Positions 9,967 to 17,477 of a stretch of 37,205 nt of DNA are shown piece after piece. How positions within the stretch are numbered: position 1 is the stretch's first letter; each line of letters begins with the position of its first letter. Position numbers and translations under genes: made by a program. The stretch lies in the NCBI GenBank assembly GCA_964493635.1, contig CAZBOW010000023.1, forward strand, positions 1 to 37,205. The letters run 5' to 3'. Source of the DNA: OLB6 sp964493635 (GTDB lineage: Bacteria > Bacteroidota > Ignavibacteria > Kapaibacteriales > Kapaibacteriaceae). The notes under the pieces were generated by a model. The model worked only from the letters and a program-made list of their open reading frames with translations, searched no databases and was not told the DNA's origin.

Positions 9967-12633
9967 TTACTGCTCTACATCCTTGAGCGGCGTCTCGATG
10001 CGAACCTGTACGGTACGGTTGAAGAAGCGGCCTTCTGGCAGATCGTTGGTGAAGAGTGGTTCATCCTCACCCGTGCCACGCGAGCTCAGCGAGCCATACT
10101 GCTTGGCGTTCTTCCCAATTCCATTCTCCACCGTGCCGGAGCGACGCTCCGACAACCGCTTGTTGTGATCGTACATACCAACAACGTCCGTCTTACCTTC
10201 TACGAAGATCGTCGAGTTGGTCTTGATCCGTGGATAGACATACTCTTTCAGGATGCGCTCGTTCATCGGACCGGCGTCGGCGCGGTCGAATGGGAAGAGG
10301 ATCAGATTATACTTCTCGAGAGTCTTGTCGTCCTCGCGAACGGTTGTTAGACCCTTCGTCGATGTGCGCTTCACTGGAATGGTAATGATGTCCGAGCGGC
10401 ACTCCGTACCCTTCTTCGAAACAACCACCAACTGAGCCTTGTATGGCGATAGCGCCTTCTGCTCAACTTCGATGCGACGATCCTCTTGTGGGTAGTCCTC
10501 GTTTTCGGCGTCCTTCCAGTCCCAGGTCGTGGTCTTGTCGGTCAGGCCTACTTGCGTGAGTGTATTCCACGTCTTGCCATCGCGGGTTACCTCGATGCGG
10601 CGGCTGGCAACGATGTTCTCGTCGATACCATTACCCATGACGAAGGTCATCTCCATTGGCGACGGGAATGTAGTTGGGTCGTTGTCGAGAATTGGACGTT
10701 CAACCTGCCACAGGTTCTCCGCATTTGGTCCGGAGAAGCGGAGTTCGGCGCGGCGGTTTTCAACGATACCCAGCGAGTCCTTTGGATTGGAGCGAACCTC
10801 AGGCCAGCCACGATGCTTCACCGACATCCGATCTTCGGAGATCTTCCAGATATCGCGGAGGTAGTTGAAGATGATCTGCGCGCGATTCTTCGCCAGATCG
10901 GAGTTCTTGTCTTCGTTGATCTCGTCGACGCAACCGGTGATCTCTACCTTCACATCCGGATACTTGTTCAGACGATAGCCGTACACGTTCAACACGTGGT
11001 AGTACTTCTGCAGAGTTCCACCCAGGAGTCGCTCGTCGTTGAAGCCGTTGGTCTGAGCTGCCGAGCGGAAGATGGTATACCGGTCGGAGAAGTTCGAGCT
11101 ATTGAGTTCGAAGAAGACGTATGGCAACAATGGATAGAGCGTGATTGTGGCTTTCTCTTCGAGTACCAGTCCCTTGAAGCCATCATTCAAGCGCTTCGAC
11201 CAGTCGGAGGATTCCATTTCAGCAGCAAGCGTTGGACGCTGACCAAGCTTGATGGTGCGGCGTACCTCAATCTTCTCCTTGGACTTTTCCTGATCGGTAA
11301 CTGTTCCCGGGTCAACAATGGGTACAACGATCGAGCGCTCACCATACACGTCGGACTGTGCCGTAACGGTAATCATCACCGAGTCTGCCTTTAGAGGGCC
11401 CTGACCGTAGTCATCGTTGGTGATGATGATGTTCGACTCCACGCGATCGGTGGAAACACTATCGTTCGTCTTCTTGCCCGTTTTAGGATTGCTGTAGGTC
11501 ACAACTGCCGGAATGTTCTCACCGGTACATTCGTCGAGTACATCCACGATCAGGTTGACGGCTCGGAAGTACGTTGGGATGAAGGCCATGAAGATGTCCA
11601 AGTCGCCTTGGTAGCCTTTGAGGTCTGTCCGACGGGAGGAGAAGTACATCACGTCGCCGGATGCCGGCAGCGTAATGAACTGTTCGTCTTCGACGGTATT
11701 GATTGGAGCTGGGAGTTGCTTCGGCTTTGCCCAACGGTCATTACCTGCGCGATCCTTCTCACCCGTCCGCGTCGTGCGGTAGAAGTCCAAGCCACCCATG
11801 TTCGGCTTGTGTCCGTTCGACGAGAAGAACAGCGTGTTACCGTCGGCAGCAATAAATGGACCCACTTCCGACTCGGACGTATTAACATCCGGACCCAGGT
11901 TTTTGGCCGGACCCCATTCGCCGAGGTCCTCGTCCCAGTCGCAATACCAGATGTCGGTATCATCTTCACCAGCGCCATCGGGATTTGTTGGCGATGGGCG
12001 GTTCGAGGCAAAATACAGGCGGTCCTGTCCGGGAGAAATCGACGGTTGTGAATCCCAGAACTCCGAATTCACGTTTCGGCCAAGGTTCCGCGGCGTACCC
12101 CATCGATCACCCTTGATCTCAGCCAGGTAGATGTCGCAGTCTCCCAAACCATCCGGACGGTTACAACCCGTGAAATAGAGCGTCTGGCGGTCGGCAGCGA
12201 TCGATGCAACGCCCTCGTTCATCACGGTGTTCACGCCAGCATCGAGCGTATCGATGTTCTTCGGCACTGTGAAGATCGTGTCGAGATAGTTCTCCTTCTT
12301 CACCGACCAGAAGTCGTGAGAGAAGTCGCCATCACGGGTGATGCGGCTGCCCTGACGGTTCGACACAAAGTACAGTGTCTTACCATCAGCGCTCACGGTT
12401 GGACCGTAGTCCAAACCGTCGTGGTTGACCAACGGCCCAAGATTCAGAATGCGAATCTTCGACGGGTCCTCCAGCAAATCCCCTCGTGATGCGCCATCTT
12501 CCGGCGTCATCATGATTGTAACGCTGTAGAGCGTTATTTCCGTGCCCGGTGTACCGGCGACCATCGCCGTCGTTAGCACGACCAAACCCAAACAGAGTGC
12601 CAAGACTCTCTGCAGCATACCCATCCCGTTCAT
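9967..12633 (-). CDS. PD40 beta-propeller protein with two OmpA-like domains
   Basis: A large envelope protein (888 residues from the chosen ATG). A signal peptide covers about the first 28 residues. Five PD40 (WD40-like) blades follow at about 70-350, recognisable by repeats such as SADGKTLYFVSNRQG and AADGNTLFFSSNGH. A region at about 358-450 resembles a carboxypeptidase-regulatory fold. Two OmpA-like peptidoglycan-binding domains follow, at about 504-634 and 775-881; each keeps an Asp and Arg at the expected places (CVDE with KNRA; KTDVVG with SERRS). The GTG at 12666 is possible but would put extra polar residues before the signal, so ATG 12633 is preferred. A promoter lies at 12723-12753. 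It probably links the outer membrane to peptidoglycan; PorE of type IX secretion has a related but different domain order. Confidence 0.85.
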   Translation of the reverse strand: MNGMGMLQRVLALCLGLVVLTTAMVAGTPGTEITLYSVTIMMTPEDGASRGDLLEDPSKIRILNLGPLVNHDGLDYGPTVSADGKTLYFVSNRQGSRITRDGDFSHDFWSVKKENYLDTIFTVPKNIDTLDAGVNTVMNEGVASIAADRQTLYFTGCNRPDGLGDCDIYLAEIKGDRWGTPRNLGRNVNSEFWDSQPSISPGQDRLYFASNRPSPTNPDGAGEDDTDIWYCDWDEDLGEWGPAKNLGPDVNTSESEVGPFIAADGNTLFFSSNGHKPNMGGLDFYRTTRTGEKDRAGNDRWAKPKQLPAPINTVEDEQFITLPASGDVMYFSSRRTDLKGYQGDLDIFMAFIPTYFRAVNLIVDVLDECTGENIPAVVTYSNPKTGKKTNDSVSTDRVESNIIITNDDYGQGPLKADSVMITVTAQSDVYGERSIVVPIVDPGTVTDQEKSKEKIEVRRTIKLGQRPTLAAEMESSDWSKRLNDGFKGLVLEEKATITLYPLLPYVFFELNSSNFSDRYTIFRSAAQTNGFNDERLLGGTLQKYYHVLNVYGYRLNKYPDVKVEITGCVDEINEDKNSDLAKNRAQIIFNYLRDIWKISEDRMSVKHRGWPEVRSNPKDSLGIVENRRAELRFSGPNAENLWQVERPILDNDPTTFPSPMEMTFVMGNGIDENIVASRRIEVTRDGKTWNTLTQVGLTDKTTTWDWKDAENEDYPQEDRRIEVEQKALSPYKAQLVVVSKKGTECRSDIITIPVKRTSTKGLTTVREDDKTLEKYNLILFPFDRADAGPMNERILKEYVYPRIKTNSTIFVEGKTDVVGMYDHNKRLSERRSGTVENGIGKNAKQYGSLSSRGTGEDEPLFTNDLPEGRFFNRTVQVRIETPLKDVEQ

Positions 12634-12722
12634 GTAGGCGTAGATGAATCGATGTCCCCAGCGCACATGTTACCACTTGGAAACCATGTGTGCAAGCACC
12701 AACACGCTTCTGGCGTGAAGGG

Positions 12723-12753
12723 AAAAAATAGGTAATTGTGGATAACTCACAAA
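12723..12753 (-). promoter_or_regulatory. promoter of the PD40-OmpA gene
   Basis: On the minus strand TTTG (12750-12753) is followed after 19 nt by TATTTTTT (12723-12730), seven of eight positions matching TAnnTTTG. It is the only such pair in this intergenic region. A perfect DnaA-box 9-mer lies in its spacer. Confidence 0.5.
12737..12745 (-). promoter_or_regulatory. perfect DnaA-box 9-mer inside a promoter spacer
   Basis: TTATCCACA on the minus strand, the high-affinity DnaA consensus, lies between the -33 and -7 elements of the PD40-OmpA promoter. Bound DnaA would be expected to occlude RNA polymerase. The site is seen in sequence; its function is inferred. Confidence 0.45.
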
Positions 12754-12763
12754 GGGTAATCCG

Positions 12764-13588
12764 TCACAGGATGAATCGGCCTTCAAGCAGAAGCTGAAAA
12801 GCCCTAGTAGAATAGGGGTCTCCAGCCGATGTTGCCGCCGATGATACCGTGGTGACAGGATAGTAGTATTGCAGGACCGGGCTCAGAAAAAAGCTGTCGC
12901 CCAGCTTCAGGTCGAGCCCCACACCAAGTGTAACACCTACCTGCAGCGCGTTCAAGTCAGGTACCGGACCATCCTGAATCGTGGCTACACCGGTTGGATA
13001 ACCCGGAAGCGAAACCGTTGCCGATTCCCCGTTTGGCAGCGTCACCGAGGTTGTCTCAAGTGTCTTGAGGTGTTCAAGGGAGCTGGAAAAGACATAGGAG
13101 AGTACGGCTCCGGCACGTGCATAGAAGGGGCCGAGCGTACGCAGTTTCAGATACGGCATGGCCGAGAGGTAGTGCAGCGACAGATTCGCCGTGTTCAGGA
13201 AGTCGATGGGAACGGTGTAGGATTGCCCCGTGGTGGGCGAAGTCATCGACAGCCCCTCAATCTCTCGAAACCGCCCCTCCAGTGAGCGATTTTCATATCC
13301 AAGGGTAACACCCCAGAGAAACCCGGATCGTGTTAGGCGCTCGTACTGGAAGCCCCCTACAAATCCTGTCCCCGCTGCTCCGGTAAAGTTGCAGTCGCAA
13401 TTCGTTGTGATCGTACCGGATTGGGAATTGAACGATAGACCCATGTATCCGCCGATCATGTCGTACACAATGAGACTCCGCGCTCGCAGCGGATCGGATT
13501 GCAGTACATTACGCTGAGCCTGCAGGGGGCTTGTCCACAGGAGAATTCCAACTACTGCACACAACACGAGAGGGAAACGTAGGATCAT
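12764..13588 (-). CDS. predicted outer-membrane beta-barrel protein
   Basis: The 274-residue protein has a clear signal peptide (hydrophobic core at about 5-20, cleavage near LQAQ). The rest shows alternating polar/hydrophobic strands and a C-terminal strand ending in RFIL, all typical of an outer-membrane barrel. Two nearby cysteines (CDC, around residue 56) are unusual for a barrel. No specific family is recognised; a porin-like or OprF/PorT-like role is possible. It lies 97 bp upstream of the PD40-OmpA gene on the same strand and may be expressed with it, although the latter has its own promoter. A possible promoter (TTGG, 19 nt, TAGTTTCC) sits directly before its ATG. Confidence 0.75.
   Translation of the reverse strand: MILRFPLVLCAVVGILLWTSPLQAQRNVLQSDPLRARSLIVYDMIGGYMGLSFNSQSGTITTNCDCNFTGAAGTGFVGGFQYERLTRSGFLWGVTLGYENRSLEGRFREIEGLSMTSPTTGQSYTVPIDFLNTANLSLHYLSAMPYLKLRTLGPFYARAGAVLSYVFSSSLEHLKTLETTSVTLPNGESATVSLPGYPTGVATIQDGPVPDLNALQVGVTLGVGLDLKLGDSFFLSPVLQYYYPVTTVSSAATSAGDPYSTRAFQLLLEGRFIL
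13351..13360 (-). repeat. GTAGGGGGCT copy 1
   Basis: Inside the beta-barrel gene, on its coding strand, read as Val-Gly-Gly. Confidence 0.6.
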
Positions 13589-13661
13589 GACAGGAAACTA
13601 TGGTGATCATCTACCAGAACCAAGCAACGGATATTTCTGAACTTGCCCGTAACATTGCCGT

Positions 13662-15032
13662 ATGAGTAACGAGACAAGCAACGAGCAAGCACCTGAATCC
13701 ATCTTCGACACCGCTCGCGGTGTTGCAGTGAAACTTCTGTCGCGCTACGAAAACAGCGACTCCTACATCGACAAACTCCTCGACGGAGAGTTACGCCGAT
13801 CCGAACTTTCGGCTGCCGACCGTGCACTGGTCACTGAACTGGTCAACGGAGTGGTTCGATGGCAGGGTCGGCTCGACTGGATTCTCACAGGGTTCTACCA
13901 CGGCGAATTCGCCAAGTGCTTACCAATTGTCAAGAATGCCTTGCGCATTGCGCTGTACCAGATGCTCTTTCTGAGCAAGATTCCACCTCCGGCGGCGATC
14001 AACGAGTCCGTCGAGATCGTCAAGCAGTTTAAGGGTGATCGTCACGCCGGTATTGTGAATGGTGTTCTGCGGAACGTGCTGCGCAACATCAACAACATTC
14101 GGTATCCCGATCGTGCCGAGAACGAAGTGCTTCACCTTTCAGTGCATTCGTCGCATCCCCAATGGATGGTGCGTCGCTATGTAGAACGCTACGGGGCCGA
14201 GGAGGCCGATGCCTTACTCCACGCGAACAACCATCGCCCGATGATCACACTTCGCGTCAACACCCTGAAAACCACTCGGCAGTTCATCGAGGACGAGCTA
14301 CATCAAGCCAACATCAAGTACGAGATTTCTCCCGTCCATGAAACCAGCGTCTTGATCACGTCGCTGCGGGATCTGCGAAGTGTTCGTGCGTGGACGGAGG
14401 GATACGTCACCGTACAGGATGCCTCGGCAAGTCTTGCTGTGCGGTTGGCCGATCCTCAGCCAGGCATGGTGGTGTACGATCTATGCGCCGCTCCTGGTGG
14501 CAAGGCCATCTTTGCCGCGGAACTCATGAGCAATCAGGGTAAGGTTGTGGCCCTTGAGTTGTACGAATCCAAGGTGCCATTCATTCGGGAAAATGCCGAG
14601 CGAACGGGCGTGTCGATTATCGAAGCCGTACAGGGCGATGCCCTGTCGTTTTCACCGAAGCAGCAGGCCGATGTTGTGCTCGTCGATGCGCCGTGCAGCG
14701 GACTTGGCACCCTGAGCAAGAAGCCGGATATCAAGTGGCGACGAACGATCGACGATATCCGAAAGATGGCAAAGCGTCAGCTCGAGTTGATTGACCATGC
14801 GGCATCGTTGGTTAAACCGGGAGGAGTACTAGTGTATAGCACCTGTACGATCGAGCCGGAGGAGAATACCGACATCATTGCCGCATTTCTGGCCGATCAC
14901 CCCGAGTTCTCTGTGGAACCAGCAGAGAAGTACGTTTCCGCGGAGGTCTGTAAGGACGGATTCCTGCAAACGTTTCCGCACATCCATAAAACCGATGGTG
15001 CCTTTGCCGCACGCCTGCGGAAGAAGGCCTGA
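13662..15032 (+). CDS. rsmB: 16S rRNA (cytosine-967-C5)-methyltransferase
   Basis: The 456-residue protein has the RsmB layout: an N-terminal NusB-like RNA-binding domain (about 15-155), a linker, and a C-terminal SAM-dependent RNA methyltransferase domain. SAM-binding motif I is YDLCAAPGGKAIFAAEL. The motif IV cysteine is in VDAPCSGLGTL and the catalytic motif VI cysteine in YSTCTIEPEEN, so both Cys residues needed for m5C chemistry are present. The start ATG has no Shine-Dalgarno. It is divergent from the barrel gene, with 73 bp between them. The stop codon sits on an 11-bp tandem duplication, and a perfect 15-bp terminator hairpin follows. Confidence 0.95.
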   Translation: MSNETSNEQAPESIFDTARGVAVKLLSRYENSDSYIDKLLDGELRRSELSAADRALVTELVNGVVRWQGRLDWILTGFYHGEFAKCLPIVKNALRIALYQMLFLSKIPPPAAINESVEIVKQFKGDRHAGIVNGVLRNVLRNINNIRYPDRAENEVLHLSVHSSHPQWMVRRYVERYGAEEADALLHANNHRPMITLRVNTLKTTRQFIEDELHQANIKYEISPVHETSVLITSLRDLRSVRAWTEGYVTVQDASASLAVRLADPQPGMVVYDLCAAPGGKAIFAAELMSNQGKVVALELYESKVPFIRENAERTGVSIIEAVQGDALSFSPKQQADVVLVDAPCSGLGTLSKKPDIKWRRTIDDIRKMAKRQLELIDHAASLVKPGGVLVYSTCTIEPEENTDIIAAFLADHPEFSVEPAEKYVSAEVCKDGFLQTFPHIHKTDGAFAARLRKKA

Positions 15033-15041
15033 AGAAGGCCT
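15021..15041. repeat. 11-bp tandem duplication over the rsmB stop codon
   Basis: AAGAAGGCCTG at 15021-15031 is followed at once by AAGAAGGCCT. The rsmB stop (15030-15032) spans the junction. Because the unit is not a multiple of three, the second copy is out of frame. Confidence 0.85.
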
Positions 15042-15075
15042 ACGGCGACATAACCAACAAACAGCTCTGAACAGA

Positions 15076-15109
15076 AAACGCCCCTGATGCTTGCGCATCA
15101 GGGGCGTTT
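15076..15109. terminator. perfect bidirectional terminator hairpin
   Basis: A 15-bp perfect stem (15076-15090 with 15095-15109) with a TTGC loop and A/T-rich ends on both sides lies between convergent rsmB and the small lipoprotein gene. It can serve both. Confidence 0.85.
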
Positions 15110-15118
15110 CGGTATCAG
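15109..15118 (+). repeat. 10-bp direct repeat flanking the small lipoprotein gene (left)
   Basis: TCGGTATCAG here recurs exactly at 15443-15452, so the pair brackets the small lipoprotein gene and its promoter. It could be chance. Confidence 0.35.
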
Positions 15119-15131
15119 TTTCTAAGGCTGA

Positions 15132-15332
15132 TTACTGAGCAGGAGCTGCTTCAGCTGGAGCAGCGGCGCTGTCCGTAGCTGGTGCTTCTGGAGCTGGTGC
15201 TTCAGCTGGAGCTGGTGCAACTTCTTCGGTTGCTGGCATTTCTTCAGCTGGTGCTTCTTCGGTCTGCTCACCACCGCAAGCTACGAGACCAACTGCGGCA
15301 AAGCCAAGCAGCATCAATTTGATCGACTTCAT
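15132..15332 (-). CDS. tiny Ala/Pro/Glu-rich lipoprotein
   Basis: The 66-residue product starts with a lipoprotein signal peptide and lipobox GLVAC, so Cys19 would be lipidated. The mature 48 residues are strongly acidic and low in complexity, made almost entirely of Ala, Pro, Glu, Thr and Ser in imperfect APAE-type repeats, and lack aromatic and basic residues. The gene has clear expression signals: a near-consensus promoter at 15379-15409, a GAGGAG ribosome binding site 7 nt before the ATG, and the perfect terminator downstream. High expression is therefore likely. No family is recognised. It may be an extended, disordered periplasmic or surface tether. Confidence that it is real is high; function is unknown. 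Confidence 0.85.
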   Translation of the reverse strand: MKSIKLMLLGFAAVGLVACGGEQTEEAPAEEMPATEEVAPAPAEAPAPEAPATDSAAAPAEAAPAQ

Positions 15333-15357
15333 ATCCCTACTCCTCGATACAGAAAAC

Positions 15358-15366
15358 TGTGGAAAA
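15358..15366 (-). promoter_or_regulatory. DnaA-box-like 9-mer in the small lipoprotein leader
   Basis: TTTTCCACA on the minus strand, a common DnaA-box variant, lies a few bases downstream of the predicted transcription start. It is followed by the T-rich-complement run of the leader, and the match may be fortuitous. Confidence 0.3.
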
Positions 15367-15378
15367 AAATTGTATGCA

Positions 15379-15409
15379 CAAATCTAGGCGAGTGTCGTTC
15401 AGTCAGCAA
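15379..15409 (-). promoter_or_regulatory. promoter of the small lipoprotein gene
   Basis: On the minus strand TTGC (15406-15409), a 19-nt spacer and TAGATTTG (15379-15386), an exact TAnnTTTG. The predicted leader is about 40 nt. Confidence 0.7.
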
Positions 15410-15442
15410 TGAACAAACAATGAAAAACAATTCATCGTGATC

Positions 15443-15452
15443 TCGGTATCAG
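15443..15452 (+). repeat. 10-bp direct repeat flanking the small lipoprotein gene (right)
   Basis: Second copy of TCGGTATCAG, 334 bp from the first and just past the stop of the Fn3 lipoprotein gene. Confidence 0.35.
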
Positions 15453-15459
15453 CTCGCTG

Positions 15460-16311
15460 TCACCGCTTCAGAAATGTCTCTCCTGCAAGAGGCTGGTAGA
15501 CGATCTCCAGATCAAGGTAGCGATCCGGAGCCACTCCCTGGAGAAACCTGCCATTGGACACCTTCACGAGTACCTTGGCATAGTTGCCGGCCTGAGTTCG
15601 AGCGGCAAACACAAACGGCGTGGCCGCGCCGTTGACCTGTCCGAGATTGAGCAGAACAGATCGGTACGTAGCACTCTTGAGGTCGTCCGTCACATCGTCG
15701 AGGCTGGAAACGTTGGGCCATACGCTGCCAATCTCCGTACGCCGGATGCTATCGCCATTCACGTAGAGGCCCGAGGAGTCTGGTCGTGCAAAGGAACTCA
15801 GCAACGGACATCCCAGAAACAGCGAATCCTTGACAACATCCACGCAAAGGTCCCATTTGAATGCCGCTGGCAGCAACAACCCCACCGGATGCGACAGCTG
15901 AATGCCATTGCCATAGACGCTCATCGGTTCGTAGACCTTCATCGAATAGCGCAGGGCTGGTGCCCACTGTACACTGGCGGCCGAGGCTGATGTGGTGGTT
16001 CCGTTGAGCGCATGAACTGAGAAGGTGTACAGCGTGCCAGCCACAAGACCCGAAACGTTGACGGCGCGAGCCGCAGGATCGTTGATCGTTGTATCGCGAT
16101 CAACACCGGAGCCATTGATCGTGATCTGAAAACCCGTTCTGGATTGATCTTGACTTGCAGCCTCCCATGTGAGTGCCACGGTTGTAGCGTTCACGGAGTT
16201 CGCGCGCAGGTTGATTGGTGCCTGCGGACGAATGTCTGCCGGATCTGTCGATGTCGTGCACGACGACATCAGCACTCCGAGCATCAACGCTAAAAAGAAA
16301 TAGTGGTTCAT
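15460..16311 (-). CDS. lipoprotein with a fibronectin type III domain
   Basis: The 283-residue protein has a lipoprotein signal peptide with lipobox LMSSC, giving a lipidated Cys18. A fibronectin type III domain follows at about residues 31-115, recognisable by the spaced Trp (LTWEAAS), LVAGTLYTFSVHAL and flanking strands. The remaining roughly 165 residues are predicted beta-rich and not assigned to a family. It starts 9 bp after the adenosyltransferase stop and is probably in the same transcript. It is likely a periplasmic or surface binding protein, with ligand unknown. The downstream region carries the small lipoprotein promoter. Confidence 0.8.
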   Translation of the reverse strand: MNHYFFLALMLGVLMSSCTTSTDPADIRPQAPINLRANSVNATTVALTWEAASQDQSRTGFQITINGSGVDRDTTINDPAARAVNVSGLVAGTLYTFSVHALNGTTTSASAASVQWAPALRYSMKVYEPMSVYGNGIQLSHPVGLLLPAAFKWDLCVDVVKDSLFLGCPLLSSFARPDSSGLYVNGDSIRRTEIGSVWPNVSSLDDVTDDLKSATYRSVLLNLGQVNGAATPFVFAARTQAGNYAKVLVKVSNGRFLQGVAPDRYLDLEIVYQPLAGETFLKR

Positions 16312-16320
16312 TGCTGCGCC

Positions 16321-16884
16321 CTAGTGATTTTCGTTTGAAAACCATGGTACATCATGCACGCCAGCATCGTGATTAGCTCGGCGTGCTGCAGTAAACAAGT
16401 AATCGGAAAGTCGATTCAAATACGTGACCACGTGCGGTCCAATGTCCTCGGCGCGGGCAAGGGCAACCACCAATCGCTCCGCACGCCTACAAATCGTGCG
16501 CGCCAAATGAAGATGCGCGGCCGCTACGGTACCGCCCGGTAGGATGAAATTCTTCAACGGTGCAAGAACTTCATCGTGACCGTCAATGTACTGCTCTAAT
16601 CGTTGCACATGTCGCTCTTCCACCCGTGGAATGTGGTACGACGGTGGCGGATCCAGCGGAGTTGCAAGGTCGGCACCAACGGTGAACAGCTCTGCACATA
16701 GCCCCATGAGCTCTGCCCGCAAGGGTTCGTGCAGCGATTCGGTCAGAGCCATTCCAATCACTGCATTGAGCTCGTCCACGGTGCCGTAGGATTGAATGCG
16801 CAGGTCGTCCTTCGGAACCCGCTGACCTCCAAAGAGAGCCGTTGTTCCGTCGTCGCCAGTTTTCGTGTAGATGCGTAGTGCCAT
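16321..16884 (-). CDS. PduO-type cob(I)alamin adenosyltransferase
   Basis: The 187-residue protein transfers adenosyl from ATP to cob(I)alamin to make coenzyme B12. The N-terminal nucleotide-binding motif YTKTGDDGTTALFGGQ is at about residues 6-21, followed by the family block SYGTVDELNAVIG. The C-terminal motif YLNRLSDYLFTAARRAN provides the conserved Arg and Asp/Asn. The start at 16884 gives the normal family N-terminus (MALRIYTKTGDDG); a longer in-frame version would run antisense through the next gene and is rejected. It is divergent from the YmdB-like gene, with only 33 bp between them. No cobalamin riboswitch fits in that space. Adenosylcobalamin enzymes, such as methylmalonyl-CoA mutase, must be elsewhere. 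Confidence 0.93.
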   Translation of the reverse strand: MALRIYTKTGDDGTTALFGGQRVPKDDLRIQSYGTVDELNAVIGMALTESLHEPLRAELMGLCAELFTVGADLATPLDPPPSYHIPRVEERHVQRLEQYIDGHDEVLAPLKNFILPGGTVAAAHLHLARTICRRAERLVVALARAEDIGPHVVTYLNRLSDYLFTAARRANHDAGVHDVPWFSNENH

Positions 16885-16917
16885 GTGGCAAGATACTGCT
16901 TCGTAGTTTAGCCACGT

Positions 16918-17468
16918 ATGCGACCACTCCATGTACTGTTCATCGGCGATATTGTTGGCCACGTTGGCTTGAACGCCGTTCTGGCTCAGCTGCCAGCGCT
17001 CCGCGAGCGTTACAAGGCGGATTGCGTTATTGTCAACGGCGAGAATATCGTAGGTGGTAAGGGGCTTACCGAGGTAGAGGCCGACCAGCTGTTTAATGCC
17101 GGTGTGCACTGCATTACCACGGGCAATCACATCTGGGAAAACTGGAAGTCCCGTCCACTCCTGTCAAAGAACCCCTACGTCTTGCGCCCACTGAACTATC
17201 CAGCCGAGAATCCGGGNNNNNNNNNNNNNNNNNNNNNNNNNNNNNNNNNNNNNNNNNNNNNNNNNNNNNNNNNNNNNNNNNNNNNNNNNNNNNNNNNNNN
17301 NNNNNNNNNNNNNNNNTGAAGCGAATGCAGCTTCAAACGGCGCATAAGTACGAACCCGCCGAGGGCGACGTCCGAGTGTGCGGCGCCTACGTCCTGATTG
17401 ACGAAGAGTCCGGAGAAGCTCTCGCGATCGAAACATTTTGCTCCCCACCTCCACGTAGAATGATATAG
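16918..17468 (+). CDS. YmdB/TIGR00282-like metallophosphoesterase, interrupted by a gap
   Basis: The N-terminal 99 residues carry the family signatures FIGDIVGHVG, IVNGENIVGG and TTGNHIWEN, whose Asp, Glu, Asn and His bind the two metals of this calcineurin-like 2',3'-cyclic-nucleotide phosphodiesterase family. After the N run the sequence continues in a frame that gives a family-like C-terminus (about 50 residues, with AHKYEPAEGDVRV and LIDEESGEALAIETF), ending at 17468. The visible parts total about 150 residues against about 260-280 for the family, so roughly 110-130 residues are missing. The gap should be nearer 350 bp than 100. The gene ends 9 bp before pyruvate kinase. Confidence 0.88.
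17217..17316. other. assembly gap (100 N)
   Basis: Exactly 100 unknown bases, the conventional placeholder for a gap of unknown size. It falls inside the metallophosphoesterase gene. Confidence 0.99.
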
Positions 17469-17477
17469 TCTCGCAGT

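Noticed and set aside
10486..11394. 302-codon plus-strand frame
   Set aside because: Antisense to the PD40-OmpA gene, whose domains are contiguous and well recognised.
16885..16917. Cobalamin riboswitch for the adenosyltransferase
   Set aside because: Only 33 bp separate it from the divergent gene, too short for such a riboswitch.
16885..17130. Longer N-terminus for the cobalamin adenosyltransferase (269 residues)
   Set aside because: The extra residues are antisense to the start of the metallophosphoesterase gene and unlike the family N-terminus.
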